In this document: in pieces, positions 5,263 to 5,462 of the stretch | Position numbering within the stretch: position 1 is the first letter of the stretch | Layout: each line of letters starts with the position of its first letter | From: Caldifarciminota bacterium | GTDB taxonomy: Bacteria; Hydrothermota; Tepidihabitantia; B3-TA06 | Direction: 5' to 3' | Assembly (NCBI GenBank): GCA_014729665.1 | Contig: WJJO01000203.1 | Span: 1-5,462 of the forward strand | Length of the DNA: 5,462 nucleotides | Made by a program: the position numbers and the translations under genes | The notes under the pieces: model-generated | What the model was told of the DNA's origin: nothing | The model's input: only the letters and a program-made list of their open reading frames with translations | The model's database searches: none

Positions 5263-5288
5263 GACCGGCGGCAGGCATGCCGCCGGTC
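5263..5288 (-). terminator. Strong GC-rich hairpin with its U-tract on the minus strand
   Basis: GACCGGCGGCA (5263-5273) and TGCCGCCGGTC (5278-5288) form a perfect 11-bp stem around a 4-nt loop GGCA. Six A precede the stem directly (5257-5262), with more A-rich sequence before them; nothing U-rich follows it on the plus strand (GAATATGG). It is therefore a textbook intrinsic terminator for leftward transcription, yet no minus-strand gene is visible in the 174 bases to its right. It sits 48 bp after the stop of the plus-strand AraC gene, so it may also protect the 3' end of that mRNA or act as a weak plus-strand terminator. Confidence 0.7.
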
Positions 5289-5344
5289 GAATATGGTATA
5301 GCTTGAAAGGCACTTGAATTAGATGTAGGTTGCAATGAATTGCG

Positions 5345-5395
5345 TCTCAGGTAGAGTTAGAGACAAGGAGGATATGAATATGACTTTACCTGAGA
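5345..5395 (+). promoter_or_regulatory. Candidate RNA hairpin enclosing the ribosome binding site of the last gene
   Basis: Bases 5345-5359 can pair with 5381-5395 in an uninterrupted 15-bp stem of 13 Watson-Crick pairs and 2 G-U wobbles (5354-5386 and 5358-5382). The outer 9 bp are perfect (TCTCAGGTA with TACCTGAGA). The 21-nt loop (5360-5380) holds the Shine-Dalgarno AAGGAGG (5365-5371) and the A of the ATG at 5380; the U and G of that codon and the first codons lie in the 3' arm. A small rival hairpin, GTCTC (5344-5348) with GAGAC (5360-5364), shares the 5' arm, so two exclusive states are possible. This looks like a translational control element or an RNA-binding-protein operator; function is inference. 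Confidence 0.5.
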
Positions 5396-5462
5396 AGGAA
5401 GCAATAATCAGGCATCGAGAGCGGCTAATGGTTGAGATGGAGAGAGTAATGCGTGGAGAAAG
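5380..5462 (+). CDS. Start of an unidentified protein-coding gene, cut by the window edge
   Basis: An open frame begins at ATG 5380 and runs to the window end (27 complete codons: MTLPEKEAIIRHRERLMVEM and onward). AAGGAGG at 5365-5371 lies 8 nt upstream, a near-perfect Shine-Dalgarno at good spacing; the in-frame ATG at 5374 would be only 2 nt from it and is less likely. The visible peptide is charged and helix-prone, rich in Arg, Glu and Met, and shows no family signature that I recognise, so no function is given. No clear -35/-10 pair is visible in 5289-5360; TTGCAA (5330-5335) with TAGAGT (5352-5357) at 16 bp is a weak possibility. The start region is embedded in the hairpin 5345-5395. Confidence 0.6.
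   Translation, partial: MTLPEKEAIIRHRERLMVEMERVMRGE

Noticed and set aside
5008..5335. Minus-strand open frames overlapping the end of the AraC gene and the spacer, as the missing gene for the leftward terminator
   Set aside because: They lie antisense to a well-supported AraC-GyrI gene, run across the terminator hairpin, have no good Shine-Dalgarno and show no recognisable protein features.
5330..5344. TTGCAATGAATTGCG palindrome as an attachment or transposon end
   Set aside because: The 5-bp arms GCAAT/ATTGC are short, the loop is 2 nt, and no mobile-element gene is nearby.

Overview
The window is a bacterial chromosomal segment with moderate base composition, clear TTGACA/TATAAT-type promoters and strong Shine-Dalgarno sites. 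The proteins point to a bacterium with a Sec/lipoprotein export system. They also suggest an MglA/Roadblock/PATAN type of signalling network, which is common in myxobacteria-like Proteobacteria, Deinococcus-Thermus, Chloroflexi and many uncultured phyla. I cannot assign a species or phylum from sequence alone. No mobile element, CRISPR array, tRNA or rRNA is visible.

Layout from left to right: (1) the C-terminal third of a ferrous iron permease FeoB (2-487, +), cut by the window edge; (2) a 245-bp spacer carrying a good promoter, then a small tryptophan-rich lipoprotein of unknown function (733-1050, +); (3) a two-gene operon with its own near-consensus promoter, encoding a stand-alone double-ACT-domain protein (1129-1599, +) and a PATAN/DUF4388 protein with a winged-helix-like middle (1634-2605, +), closed by an intrinsic terminator at 2634-2667; (4) convergent to it, a Roadblock/LC7 (MglB-like) protein (2743-3117, -); (5) a divergent promoter region (3118-3274) with back-to-back TTGACA boxes; (6) a secreted PHB-depolymerase/LpqC-type esterase (3275-4237, +), followed after 11 bp by an AraC-family regulator with a GyrI-like ligand-binding domain (4249-5214, +); (7) a strong GC-rich hairpin (5263-5288) whose U-tract lies on the minus strand; (8) the start of another plus-strand gene (5380 onward, cut by the window edge), whose ribosome binding site sits in the loop of a 15-bp potential RNA hairpin.

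How the parts may work together: the PATAN and Roadblock genes are neighbours facing each other, and both families are tied to small Ras-like GTPase signalling, so they may belong to one pathway even though no GTPase is in the window. The double-ACT protein is probably an amino-acid-sensing module co-transcribed with the PATAN protein. The esterase and AraC-GyrI regulator look like an effector and its co-transcribed ligand-responsive regulator. The least expected item is the hairpin enclosing the start site of the last gene (5345-5395), followed by the reversed terminator next to it and the ACT-PATAN gene pairing. No large novel system is evident; most genes belong to recognisable families.
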